Below the pieces are notes generated by a model. It had not been told where the DNA came from, made no database searches, and saw only the letters and a program-made list of their open reading frames with translations. A stretch of 64,000 nucleotides of DNA from Flaccisagitta enflata (taxonomy: Eukaryota > Chaetognatha > Sagittoidea > Aphragmophora), in contig OZ231126.1 of NCBI GenBank assembly GCA_965153355.1, positions 59,830,001-59,894,000 on the forward strand, read 5' to 3'. Below are positions 14,756 through 27,376 of this stretch, in pieces. Within the stretch, counting starts at the first letter, position 1; each line of letters opens with the position of its first letter. The position numbers were made by a program, and so were the translations under genes.

Positions 14756-14911
14756 CAAGCCCAATAGGGCAACTCCATGCGTCATCGGCGCGATTTTTGA
14801 TAAGCCTTAATGGAACGACAGACCGACGGACCGACGGAACAACAGACCAACGGACCCACAGACCGACAGACAGACGGACAGACCCTCTTACAGAGATGCG
14901 ATGACGCATCT
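14756..14911 (+). mobile_element. Family A element, ATGCGTCATCG-arm subfamily
   Basis: Start CAAGCCCAATAGGGC; arm ATGCGTCATCG near the start; GACCGACGGACCG array; end hairpin AGATGCGATGACGCATCT before AAAA. The arm pairs with CGATGACGCAT over 11 bp although the sequence is unrelated to that of other subfamilies. Confidence 0.75.
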
Positions 14912-14914
14912 TAA

Positions 14915-14917
<3 letters not shown>

Positions 14918-14997
<80 letters not shown>
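14918..14997. repeat. CT microsatellite
   Basis: About 40 CT units directly after the family A end. 14998-15329 holds nothing recognisable. Confidence 0.95.
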
Positions 14998-15003
<6 letters not shown>

Positions 15004-15329
15004 TCTTTACAAAGTTGATTTTTATCATCTTGCATCTGACCTCACGGCACATCAAGACAACGCCCCTCAAAGCCAACGTCCCTATCTCCCTATCTCCTCT
15101 TCATCAGATTATGTAAGAAAGTGTAGCCTACTACCTCACTGTTCTAAACCGAATGACCAAGCCATTCTACCTAGCCTCACTACCTCTGCCTCTTCGGCTC
15201 CATTACCCATACATTCGCGCCACACTTCCTTTAATTAAGTTTTTTGTAATTTAGTTTTATCAAATATCAACGTTACTCTCTGGACACATCAACCGGAACG
15301 CAACGCTCTAACTGCCCTGGCTTGACATA

Positions 15330-16975
15330 CCCTGCCATCAATAGCAACTGTTTTGACATCATAACGCCAATAACATACTGATAGATAAAGGTCTTAAATT
15401 TCAGCACTAAAATTTTTTGAAGTTGCTCTGTTTTTCTTCCGCTCAATAAAAATCTAAGAAAAAAATAATTCATATCTCTGAAGCTGGACCTACCGTTTTC
15501 AACACAATGTAAGAAAAAGAATATGAAAGTTGCCAACATGTTCTCGCCAATTTTAAGGTGGAATTTTTAAAGCAAACAGATATGTCATTTTTGATCGGAC
15601 CAAATTTCTGTTTTTTGCCCATGAACGGCCGGGGCACTGTAAGAACATAATGGGTATGATTCAAATGTATCATTGGATCAGCTACAAATTATGGGGCAGA
15701 TATCGGCGACAGCACCTTTTAACGGCTATATAAAAAACAAAATTTGATTTGGTGGGCCTCATGTAGTTTGCGCTCATCTTAGAAGCTTTCCGCCGTAAGA
15801 TGCTAGCTGTTCCATCACTTTCAAGCAAAAAACTGCACTCAAAAAAAATCAGTGGAATTTATCCAAGATGTAAACCTTTATTGTATCCAAAATATTTGTT
15901 CTGAGATATTCTGATTGAAGCTGTCTAAAAGAACATGATCTATGGTTTATTTATGCAAAATTTCAGAGCACAGGCTCAAATGGTTTGGTTTCCACATGAA
16001 ATTGAAATTTGACAAGATTTCCACTAAAAATACTAACACCCCTGACATAAATAGGCGAACTAGGAAGATACCCCATAAAGGGTGAAATAATAGCCCCATC
16101 TCTACAAGATTTGACGTGGAAATATTAAAAATGTCCTATTTTGACATAGTAGAGCAACAGAGAGGAATTATTCACTGGTAGAAGGGTGAGAAGGTGACAA
16201 GTCACAAATGGCAAACCCGATTTTTACTGATTTTCCCCTCAATATTTCTTCATGAAGATGATACATATAAACTGCTGTTTTACGGGGTCTATACCCAAGC
16301 CTTATGTCGTTGAAGGCTGAACACTTCTTCTTTTAATGATTTTGAAGAATAGAGGGCCAAAAAATGGACAGGGGTAGCCCCTGAAACTGTTTGAATTGTG
16401 CCCTGAATATATTAGTGAAAATGGACAAAGTATGACTGAAGCCTATTAGAAAATGGCGAAATAAAGACTTGAATAGCCCTCTAACCTAGTTTTTGAATTA
16501 TTTTTGACTAAACTTTAATGGAATTTACCCCAGACAGTGTGAACATATGTCAAAGTGTCATTCAAACCACTTTGTTACACTCAAATAGGTGAAATACAAA
16601 CTCAGTTCGCCTAATTTTGTCAGGGGTGTTAGTTCTTAGCATTATGTCATATAAAAACTGTGCTAATTTCTTGAATTAAGAGCTTAAAATATCAAATTTG
16701 CCAAGAATACTTGGTAGTTTATCTATTTTTTACATTCTTAAAATCTTTTTGACATTTGAAGAAACTTTAGTAAAAAATGAAATATTTTCTGATACAAACC
16801 TTGCTCACTCTAAAAGGTGCGGTGGCCAAACGGTTTGAGCCAGTGTTATGAAATTTTGCATGAAAAAAACTTAGATCATTTTTTTTCATCAGACAGCTTC
16901 AATCAGAAGATCTCAAAGCAAATATTTTATGTAAAATAAAGGTTTCTTTTGTAACAGTTGCTATTGATGGCAGGG
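15330..16975. mobile_element. Family I foldback element, 1.65 kb
   Basis: TA (15328-15329 and 16976-16977) flanks the ends CCCTGCCATCAATAGCAACTG and complement. The left arm appears split: terminal bases at 15330-15354 continue only at about 15868, so roughly 500 bp was inserted into it. A sequence GTTCGCCTAATTTTGTCAGG occurs inside (16607) and again outside at about 12240, so part of the family is also found there. No protein frame was recognised. Confidence 0.75.
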
Positions 16976-17273
16976 TAGTTTAACTAAGCCAATGACAGAG
17001 TAAATCTTGAAGATATCACGCTTGTATAATCATTATCACTGCTGCTCCAACTATCTCAGCGCAAATTTTTCTACTTCTCTAAACACAATATCCGTTTCCT
17101 CTACCCCCGTTTACCCTGCAATATATTTTCACCGCATCAATCAAATTCTCCTACACTCGACACCCTCGCGCTTGTTTGCTCCATCGCTCAGGCCGACGCC
17201 GACATCTTTCTCATTACAAGTTTGCCCGTGACCTTTGTATAAGGCTGCTGACCTCTGAGATACTATCTCATTT

Positions 17274-17382
<109 letters not shown>

Positions 17383-17560
17383 TCGACCAACATATTTCCC
17401 GCAAACAAAGCGGTGAGTCGCGTATTTTTCCGGTGCCGGGTTTCCGGGCGGAGGGAACGTGAAGCAGGGATGTACGAGAGGTGTGCATGAACTATATATA
17501 TTTCAAGCATATCTTTATTGTTTATTTTGATTCTTTTATGCTAAAAAAAACAAAACATTA

Positions 17561-18531
17561 ACCTTGGCGTCATAAAAAATGGCGGATTTTTAAAACCTAT
17601 TTTTACAAACTTAATTTGAGAGAAACTAAGGAAAATTGGTGATGTCTAGAAAGCTCTTTGAAAGATCTTTCATTTGAATCTTGTCGCAACATTGTCGCTC
17701 AAATGGTTTAGAAGCTACATTAATTTGAAAAACACCCCTCTTTTTTCACCCTTACGGTGTGTCAGCGATCTTAACTTAAACATAATCTTTTAAAAACCAT
17801 ACTTAACCTTATCCGATTAAGATAAAATATGATATGGTGGTACAACATACCTGCCTTTAACAGCTCCTAAAATTTTGTCCAAATCGGACAACTTTTACTA
17901 TCATTTTCACCATGCGAAAGATTTTAATATTGGTTTGCAAAACTGTGGTTTGAAAGAATCAGTGATTGGATTTTTTTGAGCGTTTTGTTCATGAATATAT
18001 GGTTAAAAACTGTGAAAAATCTATGACAGTTTAAGTGTGCTTTCAAAGTTTTATATTTAGGGCCCTCTCCCAAAGAAGTAAACTGGGTGTGAGCTCAAAT
18101 AATTCAGAAATAAACAAGTTTTTTTGAAATTGCATCATTTTTCAAGAATTTGGATGAGGGTTAGTAAAGGAACATGCAAAAACCATAGTAAAAAATTTCC
18201 GATTCGCACAAAAACTGAACCGGTATCAGTAGACACACAGTTTAGACATCACTGAAAATTTGAAGGCAATCGGACAAAATATTCTATCATTTTAGTAATA
18301 ATGAAATTATTAGCAGACTTTTTTTAATGACACACCGTAAGGGTAAAAAAATAGAGGTTTTCTTTGAATCACTGTAATTTCTAAACGGTTTGAGCTACTA
18401 TGTCCAGACACGACTCAAATGAAAGATCTTTCAAAGAGCTTTCCAACCATCACCGATTTTCCTTAGTTTCTCTTAAATTAAGATGGTTGAAATAGGATTT
18501 AAAAATCCGCCATCTTTTATGACGCCAAGGT
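17561..18531. mobile_element. Family G foldback element with arms of about 240 bp
   Basis: TA (17559-17560 and 18532-18533) flanks the ends ACCTTGGCGTCATAAAA and its complement. The arms continue inward, including GAAAGATCTTTCATTTGA and a shared CACCCTTACGGTGTGTCA block that marks the inner arm ends. No coding potential is seen in the spacer. Confidence 0.85.
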
Positions 18532-18597
18532 TATCATGCTCAATGTTTTCCCATGAATATTCTCAAATAACAATCTCCTAATCTTGAGGTCCATTTA

Positions 18598-19211
18598 CCA
18601 CGCGAATAAAAAAAAAAGACGCACTTTTAAATGACCATTTTAACCATTTTTTCTTTGATTTCAAGTAAAATGTTTTGCACTATTGAAAAGCCCAGTTTTT
18701 AACTTTTGAGAATCAAAAAGAAAAAGTTCTTAATCTTGAGGCGTTTGGGCGTAGTAAAAAAAAGAGTAAAAATAGTCAAGAATCGTTTTCACAATTCCAT
18801 AAGAGAAACATAATTCAAGATTATCAGTGTTTCACTTCAATAAGCTATAACTTTTAAACCGTTTGATATACAGACTTGGGATTGGTCTAGAATGAAAGAA
18901 AATTCGAAAATCTTCAAAATTGCTGTGACTGAAAAATGGTTGAAAGTTTTTCTTAGGTAATTTCATTAAATAAAAAAAAAATAAACGATTTTTTTCATGA
19001 TTTTGTGTTTTATCATGTGCTCAAAATAGTAGTCGTCTTTGACTAGCTGTAACTTTTTAACGGTTTGAAATACAGACCTGGGACTGGTCTAGATTGAAAG
19101 AAAATTTGAAAATCTTCAAAATACTTTCAGTAGAAAATTTTTTGAACAATTTCTTTTGTCTGTTCTATCAATCAATGACCAGGTGCGTCTTTTTTTTTTT
19201 GATACGCGTGG
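18598..19211. mobile_element. Family F foldback MITE, uninterrupted copy
   Basis: 614 bp with CCACGCG...CGCGTGG inverted ends and TA on both sides (18596-18597, 19212-19213). Internally a block of about 70 bp, containing TCTAGA(A/T)TGAAAGAAAATT, occurs twice about 215 bp apart. A diverged reverse-complement piece of the same block is visible at 7977-8060. Confidence 0.85.
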
Positions 19212-19213
19212 TA

Positions 19214-19721
19214 TTGTATAGTTCATAATTTTTTTTTTCTTGATCGAATACCTGTGCAGTAAAACCGGTTTGAAATAGATTATGATAGATGTAAAATATT
19301 GATCCTTTCAAATAATTCTTTTTAACTACCTAAGAAATTCGATTACATCAAATCAATTCAACGGGACCCTTGACTGTATTTTTTCTATTTTTTGTTCCTT
19401 ATCAAACCTGACATTCGTTTTTTGAAAGAACCTCACAGCCCAAAAAACATTCAAGAACATTTTCATGCAAATCACAGTAAACGGTTCATGACCGTACATC
19501 CATGACGAAAAACGAAAGAAGGTAATCAGTGACGGGGGCGAGCTCAAGTTGAAGCTTCGCAGGTCAAAGTAAACAAAACAAAACAAAACAAACGCGGTCG
19601 CAGGCGCAGGCGCGTGGAGACCAAAGTATTCCAAAAAGAGTAAATTAAAAAAAAAACACTGGATGAAAGAAAAGAGAGGATGACAGAAGAAAACTTAAGA
19701 AGATAAAAGAAATAGTCGCAA
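19214..19721. other. No feature recognised
   Basis: Contains an AAAAC pentamer run near 19575 and GC-rich GGCGCAGGCGC; no gene supported. Confidence 0.3.
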
Positions 19722-21190
19722 AAGCGTTATAAGGTCAGCGGTACCCGATGCCCGTATGTTCCTTTATCTTGGTATCAGATAATGAGAGGGGCAGCGGCTT
19801 CAGAGGGCCCGATGACCTTTGATTCCATTCTTAACCATTTCAGGGTCTTGAAGACCTGATTTGGAGTCCAAGTACAGCCTGATTTGAGGTTTGAGATGCC
19901 TGATTTGAGGTCTGAGAGGCCTGGGAGGATTTAGACAAATATTGGGTTTAAGAAGCTTGTTTGGAGCTTAGAGGCCTGATTTTGGGTTGGAGAGGTTCGA
20001 GGCCTGATTATGGGTTGGAAAGGCCTAATTTGGGTCTGACAAGCCTAGTTTGTGGTCTATAAGGCCCTATTTGGGGGTTGAAAAGCCAGATTTTGGGTCT
20101 GAAAAAGCCTGATTTGGATCTGAGAGGTCTGAGTCAGGGTCTGAATGGCCTGATTTAGGGTCTAATAGCAGCCCAAAGGCAGTAAGTGGTCAGCGGTACC
20201 CGTGCCCTGCTTGAATAGTATGAGATTTAGGTTGAGGGGGAGCAGGGCAGTGGTCCCAAAGGGGATGAAGCCCTGTAGAACACAGGGGGAATCTGTCCAT
20301 CCGTTCATCCGTCCTTCTGTCTGCCTTCCTTCTGTGCAAGATGCCCTGTTATAAATTCAAATTATCATTGAATAACATGGAAAAATGACAAAAGGCAGTA
20401 TGTGGACAACAGTACCCATGCTCTTCTTAGGTAGCTTGTAGGTCAAGTTGAGGAGGGACAGGCCAGGATCTGGGTCTCTGAGGTCAGGATTTAGGTGTTT
20501 GGGGCCAGAACCTGGGTCTCAGAGGCCAGTATCAGGGTCCCAGAGGTCAAGATCTGGGCCTCTAAGGCTAGGATGTGGGTTTTAGAAGCCAGAATCTAGG
20601 TCTAAGAGGCCAAAATGATAGAACTCTTACCAGAATTCAGGTTTTCTAGTCAGATTTGCACCATTTTGCTTGGATCTGGGCTATTCTACTTGGATTTGGG
20701 CCATACAGTTTGGATTTGGGCCCCAAAGGAGACAAAGCTCTGAGGATGGGGCAGGGAAGGACGTATGTACGGTCATACGTACGGACGGACGGATGGACAG
20801 ATGTACAGATTCCCCCTGTGTTCTACAGGACTTTGTCCCCTTCTGAACCGCTGCCCAAAAGGTCTGATTTGAGGTCTGGATGGCCTGATTTGGAGTCTGA
20901 ACAGCCTGATTTGGGGTTTGAAAAGGCCTGATTTTGGATCTGAGAGGCTTGATTGGGGTTCTCACAGGCTTAATTTGAGGTCTGGAAGACCTGATTTGGG
21001 GTTTGAAAGGCCTGATTTGGGGTGTGATAGGCCTGATTTGGGGTCTGAGAGGCTTAACTTAAGGCCCAGGAGGTCTAGTTCTAGGCTTTGGGAGGGGGGG
21101 ACAGACAGACGGACGGATGGACGAATAGAAACCAAAAAATTCGCCCCATGTGGAATCATAGAGCATCGGCCCCTCTGGGGCCGCTACCCA
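19722..21190 (+). mobile_element. Cluster of nested family B modules
   Basis: Forward modules at about 19722-19835, 20168-20330 and 20385-20470; inverted modules at about 20745-20855 and 21096-21190. Between them lie degenerate GGCCTGATTTGGGGTCTGA arrays. The order forward-forward-inverted-inverted suggests one element inside another, as at 9949-11557. Confidence 0.65.
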
Positions 21191-21295
21191 AAAGGGCGGG
21201 AAAAAGAAAACTGAGAGAGCATGTTTTTTTCTCTTTATTTCTTTTTTTCATTTATTTTTCATAAGAGTAAATAAAATGATGTGCACAGGCGATGC

Positions 21296-21431
21296 TAGGG
21301 ATGTGGAAGCGATTGACCGCTTCCAATTTGGACGATGGGATAGCTACTAGTATTTGAACTGTAAAATGGAAGCGGAAGCGGAAGCGGAAGCGGTGGAAGC
21401 GGCATCAAATTTGACCGCTTCCACATCCCTA
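21296..21431. mobile_element. 136-bp hAT-like mini element
   Basis: Ends TAGGGATGTGGAAGCG and complement. Flanks GCGATGC and GCGAATGC look like an 8-bp TSD that lost a base. A GGAAGC hexamer array lies inside. Confidence 0.7.
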
Positions 21432-21947
21432 GCGAATGCATGTACATTACAAAGTAGGGATTAGGAATTGTTTGTTTAATCGATAAATTTGGAACAACAA
21501 GAAAATCATGTACGTGAGTATTGCAAGAGACCTTCAGAAAAAACACCTTTTAATCGTATGATTTTTTGTGTGTTGATGCATGGCGCATACCTCGGCTACT
21601 TCTTTTTCTATCTCTTCTTTTCCTTTTTCCTTCGTTCGTCTTCATCGTTTCCTTTTATCTCCCATTTCTTCCTCCTTTCACATAGAGCAGCTTTTTCGTT
21701 TTCGCCATTTTATCTTTGAATGCCATCAGGGGCTTTCAATAAGTCCTCCAATATTCTTCTCCCTTTCTCTTTCCTTCTCCTCCTCCTCCTCCTCCTTTTC
21801 CTCCTTCGGGCGCCCCGTGTTCGATATCACAACCACAGTTGGTGCAGGCGCGAGATATAATCTTTGAGGAGATCTCCTGAGTTACCCTACTTTCTCTGCT
21901 TCGCGTCACCGCTGGCGGTTATATATGTCGATTTCATCTGCCTTTTT
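21432..21947. other. Pyrimidine-rich stretch, no gene seen
   Basis: T/C-rich from about 21600 to 21810, including CTCCTCCTCC. No supported frame. Confidence 0.35.
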
Positions 21948-22099
21948 AGTTGCGGACACGCAACTCTATAAGAGGCTTAGTCCGTCGGTCGGTCGGTCGG
22001 TCGGTTGGTCCGTAGAGGTGATCGAGTCGAAAAGTGGGAAAACGCGCATATCCGCCCCTGCCCACCCGTCCGCAACTGGTGGCCGTGTATCCGGCCTTG
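21948..22099 (-). mobile_element. Family A element, AGTTGCGGAC-arm subfamily
   Basis: Hairpin AGTTGCGGACACGCAACT after five T, GGTC array, right end CCGGCCTTG before TTT. Arms AGTTGCGGAC/GTCCGCAACT pair perfectly. Confidence 0.85.
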
Positions 22100-22344
22100 T
22101 TTCTCACTCGTTTTCTGTTGCGCGCACTCGACTCTGTACGGGTACTTGTGAAGGCTTTGACCTTGCAGGCTCTAGAACTTAGCAGGCATCTCCACGTGGG
22201 TCTGTTGGTCCGTCCATCTTTTAATCGGTCCGTCGGTCGGTCCATTCAAAATATTATTGACATATACAGTCAAACCTCGCAATAACGTGTGTAGGTACCA
22301 ACAAATTTCATCCATTTTTGAACCAAATTTTTAGACCCGTTATA

Positions 22345-22817
22345 CACTTATTTCTTTTCATAAGAATGTCAGTTTTTGGGCAAGCCTTCAACGTTATTAG
22401 ATTTTTGGCAATTTCAAGGTTTTAATGTTCTTAAATTGTTCTTGATTTAGATACAGTTTTTAACCTTTAATTAAGAATGTTCTTAATAGATTTGAATTTG
22501 TCTTTTAAGAAAAAAGTGAGGAAAAATGTCAATGAAACAACAAAGCAGCAAGTTTAGAATTTTTAATGAATGCAAGTAGAGTAAAACCACTGTAAAAATA
22601 AAACATTTTACATAATTATGTCCTAAATTATTATTTTTAATAGAAAAATGAAGATTTCTGTTATTTTTAGCATGTTCTTAAATCTTAAAAGATTTTAAGC
22701 TTAACGTTCTTAAATTTTTGAAGAAATGAAGGCTTCCATTGTTCTTAGCATGTTTTCATATTTTTGAGGATTTTAAGCCTAACTGATAAACTTGGTCCTT
22801 ATAAAAAGAAATAAGTG
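22345..22817. mobile_element. Family E MITE (473 bp), private to copy 1
   Basis: Ends CACTTATTTCTTTT and complement, flanked by TA (22343-22344, 22818-22819). The matching place in copy 2 (about 57464) reads straight through with a single TA. The interior repeats TTAAGAACATT-like words in both orientations. Relatives lie at about 47573-48051 and 49585-49850. Confidence 0.85.
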
Positions 22818-23116
22818 TAGACAGATTTCTGCTACTCTTAGAGCCGTTTGCTTATCGGCCCATGGAACCGTTTATTTATCAGTTTGCGCATCGGTTTTTG
22901 TCCATTTCATGGCCCATATGAAATAACAAACACTTTAACAATCATATTGGCAGTTATTAAAAAGAAAATTTCCGGTACTCTGACCAATCTCAATTTGTGT
23001 TGTTGTGTTGTCATTTAAGCAACTGATAGTCACACCATATCCTATTTACACTTGTCCTCTTCACTTTTTAAAAGTTATCACTTCGGGCGCTTGATTAGCC
23101 TGCCCTTCCCTCGTTC

Positions 23117-23176
23117 TACAGTACAGTACAGTACAGTACAGGACAGTACAGTACAGTACAGTACAGTACAGTACAG
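23117..23176. repeat. ACAGT pentanucleotide microsatellite
   Basis: About twelve ACAGT units with one ACAGG variant. Copy 2 has only a single unit here (near 57760), so the array grew or shrank after duplication. Confidence 0.9.
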
Positions 23177-23570
23177 TTCTACATTCGGCTTGTGCAAGCA
23201 GTGTAGATTCAAATGGTACCAGATCGCTGCAATGTTTCTGCAATGCTCTCTCTCCCCCCCATTCCTTCCCTCCGCATTTTCTTCCTCTATCGCTTCTCTT
23301 TCAGAATCACTCTGTCTTTCTCCTTTTCCCACTATGAACTTTGCGCTAAGTCGAGTCGTCTCGGTTTATTTCCGGTGGTTGCCTCCCAATTTGTTGCCTT
23401 TCCTGTCATTTCTGCATCAAGAATCTCACCCAATTCAGATTAACTTTTCTGGGCAGCGGATCCATTCTGGCAAAGAAAAGAAAAAAATCATGGTGGCAAA
23501 GGAATAAAATTCTCGTTTTTACTTGTCTTTCTCTAATCTATATTGTTATATACCTTAAAGCCGAAATACA

Positions 23571-23794
23571 CTGACAATGATGAAAAAAACCTTGGTCTCA
23601 AAACAAAGTTCCCGACTTTTTGAGGCAATATTTCCAGCATTGTTTTTGTTTCTTTTTATGACCTCTGAGACCGAAATCCACACTGACAATGATGAAAAAA
23701 ACCTTGGTCTCAAAACAAAGTTCCCGACTTTTAGAGGCAATATTTCCAGCGGTTTTTTTTTCGTTTCTTGTTATGACCTCTGAGATCGAAATCC
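23571..23794. repeat. 112-bp tandem duplication, two units
   Basis: The block starting CTGACAATGATG recurs at 23571 and 23683 with few changes. Copy 2 of the segmental duplication has one unit only (about 58461). Confidence 0.85.
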
Positions 23795-24273
23795 TGCAAT
23801 CCCTAAATCTGTTTTAACCTGTATTAAATGTGAAAGGCCAAAAGCCCAATATTGCATAAAGGCCCAATACACATTTGGGAGTCTACTGATCGTAATTTTC
23901 CAAACTTGCAAAGCAGTATGTTGAAACAGGATAGGAAAGGGGAAGCATCGGCCAATTTCTGCTGTAGTTTTCTTGCTTTTCATTTGACTAGCCCCTCACT
24001 TCACAATTAGGCTATCTGCATAAAACCATATGGTTCATTAAAAAATCAAACATGGTCTCGTTACATAGGAACAGGATGCATCTGCATGTCTGGCTAATAT
24101 TCTTCTTACACCATTTTTCAGGTGTTCAAATCTGATTGAAGATATATTTAACAGTTCCTGTTTTTTTTTTTATGATTTTGAATCAAACAATTGGTCTCTT
24201 TTTTTGGTTCCATGCTCTGATCGCCTTTAGGCGCCATTGGTTAACCTTTCAATTAATTTAATCACAAAGGACA

Positions 24274-24274
<1 letters not shown>

Positions 24275-24322
<48 letters not shown>

Positions 24323-24325
24323 TTG

Positions 24326-24357
<32 letters not shown>

Positions 24358-24390
24358 GACGATGACGATGAGGATGCCAATGACGACGAC

Positions 24391-24450
<60 letters not shown>

Positions 24451-24513
24451 AATAATGATGATAATGATGATAATGATGATAATGATGATAATGATGATAA
24501 TGATGATGACGAT

Positions 24514-24550
<37 letters not shown>

Positions 24551-24556
24551 GTGATA

Positions 24557-24608
<52 letters not shown>

Positions 24609-24666
24609 CGATGACGATGACGATGACGATGATAATGATAATGATAATGATAATGATAATGATAAT

Positions 24667-24707
<41 letters not shown>

Positions 24708-24801
24708 TAATGATAATGATAATGATAATGATAACGATGACGATGACGATGACGATGACGATAACGACGATGACGACGACGACGACGACGATGACGATGA
24801 C

Positions 24802-24844
<43 letters not shown>

Positions 24845-24916
24845 CTGATGATGATGATGATGATGATGATAATGATAATGATAATGACGATGACGATGAC
24901 GATGATGATGATGACA

Positions 24917-24972
<56 letters not shown>

Positions 24973-25047
24973 AATGATGATGATGATGATGATGATAATG
25001 ATGACAATGACGATGACGATGACGATAACGATGGCGATGGCGATGGC

Positions 25048-25090
<43 letters not shown>

Positions 25091-25115
25091 GTGATGGTGA
25101 TGGTGATGGTGATGG

Positions 25116-25158
<43 letters not shown>

Positions 25159-25200
25159 AATGATGATGACGATGGCGATGGCGATGGCGATGGCGATGAC

Positions 25201-25267
<67 letters not shown>

Positions 25268-25339
25268 GTGATGGTGATGGTGATGATGATGATAATGATG
25301 ATGATGATGATGATGATGACGATGACGATGACGATGATA

Positions 25340-25414
<75 letters not shown>
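24275..25414. repeat. GAT/GAC trinucleotide array, about 1.14 kb
   Basis: An almost uninterrupted ATG-type trinucleotide array with patches of GATGAC, GATAAT, GATGGC and GATGGT hexamers. Long open frames of His, Ser, Ile or Met here are artefacts of the repeat. Copy 2 has only about 0.27 kb at the same place (59186-59500). Confidence 0.95.
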
Positions 25415-26242
25415 TATGACGGAGATGATGATGACATCGATTTCCAGTGTCAATGGTAGCAATGTGACGACCAATCTCAGCGTCAAAGAACGTATGGCCT
25501 ACTGCAGCGCCAAAGGGCGTGTCGAGTCGCAATAAAACAGATTATAAATTGCTCGAGAGACTGTGGCAAAGCCAGTTTCTGTCCCAAGCTATTTTCTCTT
25601 TTTAGCATTTTCTTTATCACTGCACATTAGGTTGGACGAAGAGCCACGATTTCGAAAATCTGTCTTGTTTATATTAGTAATGAGTTCAGGGTCACTTACC
25701 GAGACAACCTATCAAGTATTAGGACCATGAAGTGAAAAAAATTGTGGTCGTGCCACCCCCCCCCCCCCTTTCCTCTTCGGCCCATCTTCTACCATGTGAA
25801 TTTTCTGAATTTCTAATTGAATGATCTCCCAAAAAAGGGTCCAATACACTTTTCTCGCCATCTCCTTGCGAGATAAACTCAGGGATGCCAGGACGGGGAT
25901 AAGGAGTTGTAATAATGGGAGATAGAGACCCCTAGAAGCCCCAAATAGAGCTTAAATAGCTAAAAAATTAGATTGAAAAATGTTTAAGTTAAGCAATATT
26001 CTTTTTTCTGTTCTGTGGTACCTTGGCTCTGCGTTAACTGATCAGCCCTTTTCAGCAAGTGTTGGGGTGCATTTTTAAGACCCCTTTGTAGGGCCTTAAA
26101 ACCCCAAAAAATAGATTCTCCATGCAATTTTGTACAGAAATGACTTTTTTTGACACCTTCAATGATTTTTTTTTTTTTTTTTTTTTTTTGCAAGCTTGCT
26201 CAAATTTTGTTTGTCATGGATAAGAACAAGTAAGAATGAGAA

Positions 26243-26442
26243 CAAGTGACGCGGGGTCACAAAATTGTTGTGGACGGGTGGGCAGAGGCTTCCGACCCCC
26301 ATCTACATCCCAATACCCCCTCCCCACAAACATACACAAAAGGTATCAAAAACGCTCAAGTTTGTTTTTGGACAATCATAACGGACCGACGGACCAACAA
26401 ATGGACAGACAAAGCTTTTTATAGAGTTGTGTGTCCGCAACT
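26243..26442 (+). mobile_element. Family A element, CAAGTGACG subfamily
   Basis: Starts CAAGTGACGCGGGGTCAC, then the GGGTGGGCAG core, a degenerate GGACGGACC stretch, and ends with the hairpin AGTTGTGTGTCCGCAACT. First of four consecutive family A copies. Confidence 0.75.
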
Positions 26443-26492
26443 AAGAAGAGGAAGAAGAAAAGGAAAGAAATTTAAGAAAAAAATGAGAAAAA

Positions 26493-26654
26493 CAAGGCCG
26501 GGTACACAGTTCAGGACGGGTGGGCAGGGGTGGAAACGCGCCTTTTCAAACTTTTCAACTTGATCATTATGGACAGACTGATGGATTAACGGATGGACAG
26601 ATGAATGGACAGATGGACAGACTAAGCCTCATATAGAGTTGCGCAACCGCAGCT
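26493..26654 (+). mobile_element. Family A element
   Basis: Starts CAAGGCCGGGTACAC, has GGACGGGTGGGCAGGGG, a GGACAGAT-rich middle and ends in a degenerate hairpin GTTGCGCAACCGCAGCT before an A-rich run. Confidence 0.75.
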
Positions 26655-26675
26655 AGAAAGGGGAAAGAAGAATAA

Positions 26676-26987
26676 CAAGGCTGGATACATGGCTACCTAG
26701 TCGCGTACGGGTGGGCAGGGGCAGTGATGGAGAAGGTCAATGGGGCATTTGGGCTGGAGCAGTGAGCTCAAAACGCTCAAAAATGCTGAAAAAGTAAAAT
26801 GGGGACGGATGGACGGATGGACGGATAGACGGATGGACAGATGGACGGACGGACGGATGGATGGACGGACGGGTGGACGGTCAGACAGATGGACGGATGG
26901 ACGGACAGACAGATGGACAGACGGACGGACAGATGGACGGACGGACAGACAGACAAAGCGGGGTGTAAAGTCGCGCAGCACACAACT
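26676..26987 (+). mobile_element. Family A element with expanded GGAC/GGAT array
   Basis: Starts CAAGGCTGGATACATGGC. The internal tetramer array (GGACGGAT and GGACAGAT, about 26803-26955) is the longest of the group. Ends AGTCGCGCAGCACACAACT followed by an A-run. Confidence 0.8.
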
Positions 26988-26992
26988 AAAAA

Positions 26993-27188
26993 CAAGACCA
27001 CATACACGGTGGGTGGGCAGGGGCTGCATTTGAGATCACTTGATCATTTGGGCAGGTGCAGTGAGGCCAAAAACCGCAGAAACCCAAAACAAAGTAAAGT
27101 GACGGAAGGACTGAACAACAGACTGACAGTCAGATGGATGAGCAGATGGACTGACAAAGCGGAGTGTAGAGTCACATGGCACGTTACT
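26993..27188 (+). mobile_element. Family A element
   Basis: Starts CAAGACCACATACACGG only five bases after the preceding copy ends; ends AGTCACATGGCACGTTACT before an A-run. Its body shares GATCATTTGGGCAGG with the copy at 9832. Confidence 0.8.
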
Positions 27189-27262
27189 AAAAAGGAAATC
27201 TAGGTTGCTGAAACAGGAGACTTACATGGATTGTCCAAACAATTACAACATCAACTCTTATT

Positions 27263-27283
27263 TTGTGTGTGTGTGTGCGTGTG

Positions 27284-27376
<93 letters not shown>
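27263..27376. repeat. GT microsatellite
   Basis: About 57 GT units with two GC interruptions near the left end. Inside the 1974-bp long-TIR element. Confidence 0.95.

Noticed and set aside
24227-25532. Open frames of about 400 residues of His, Ser, Ile or Met on both strands
   Set aside because: They are translations of the GAT array in each frame; length changes fourfold between the two segment copies without frame constraint.
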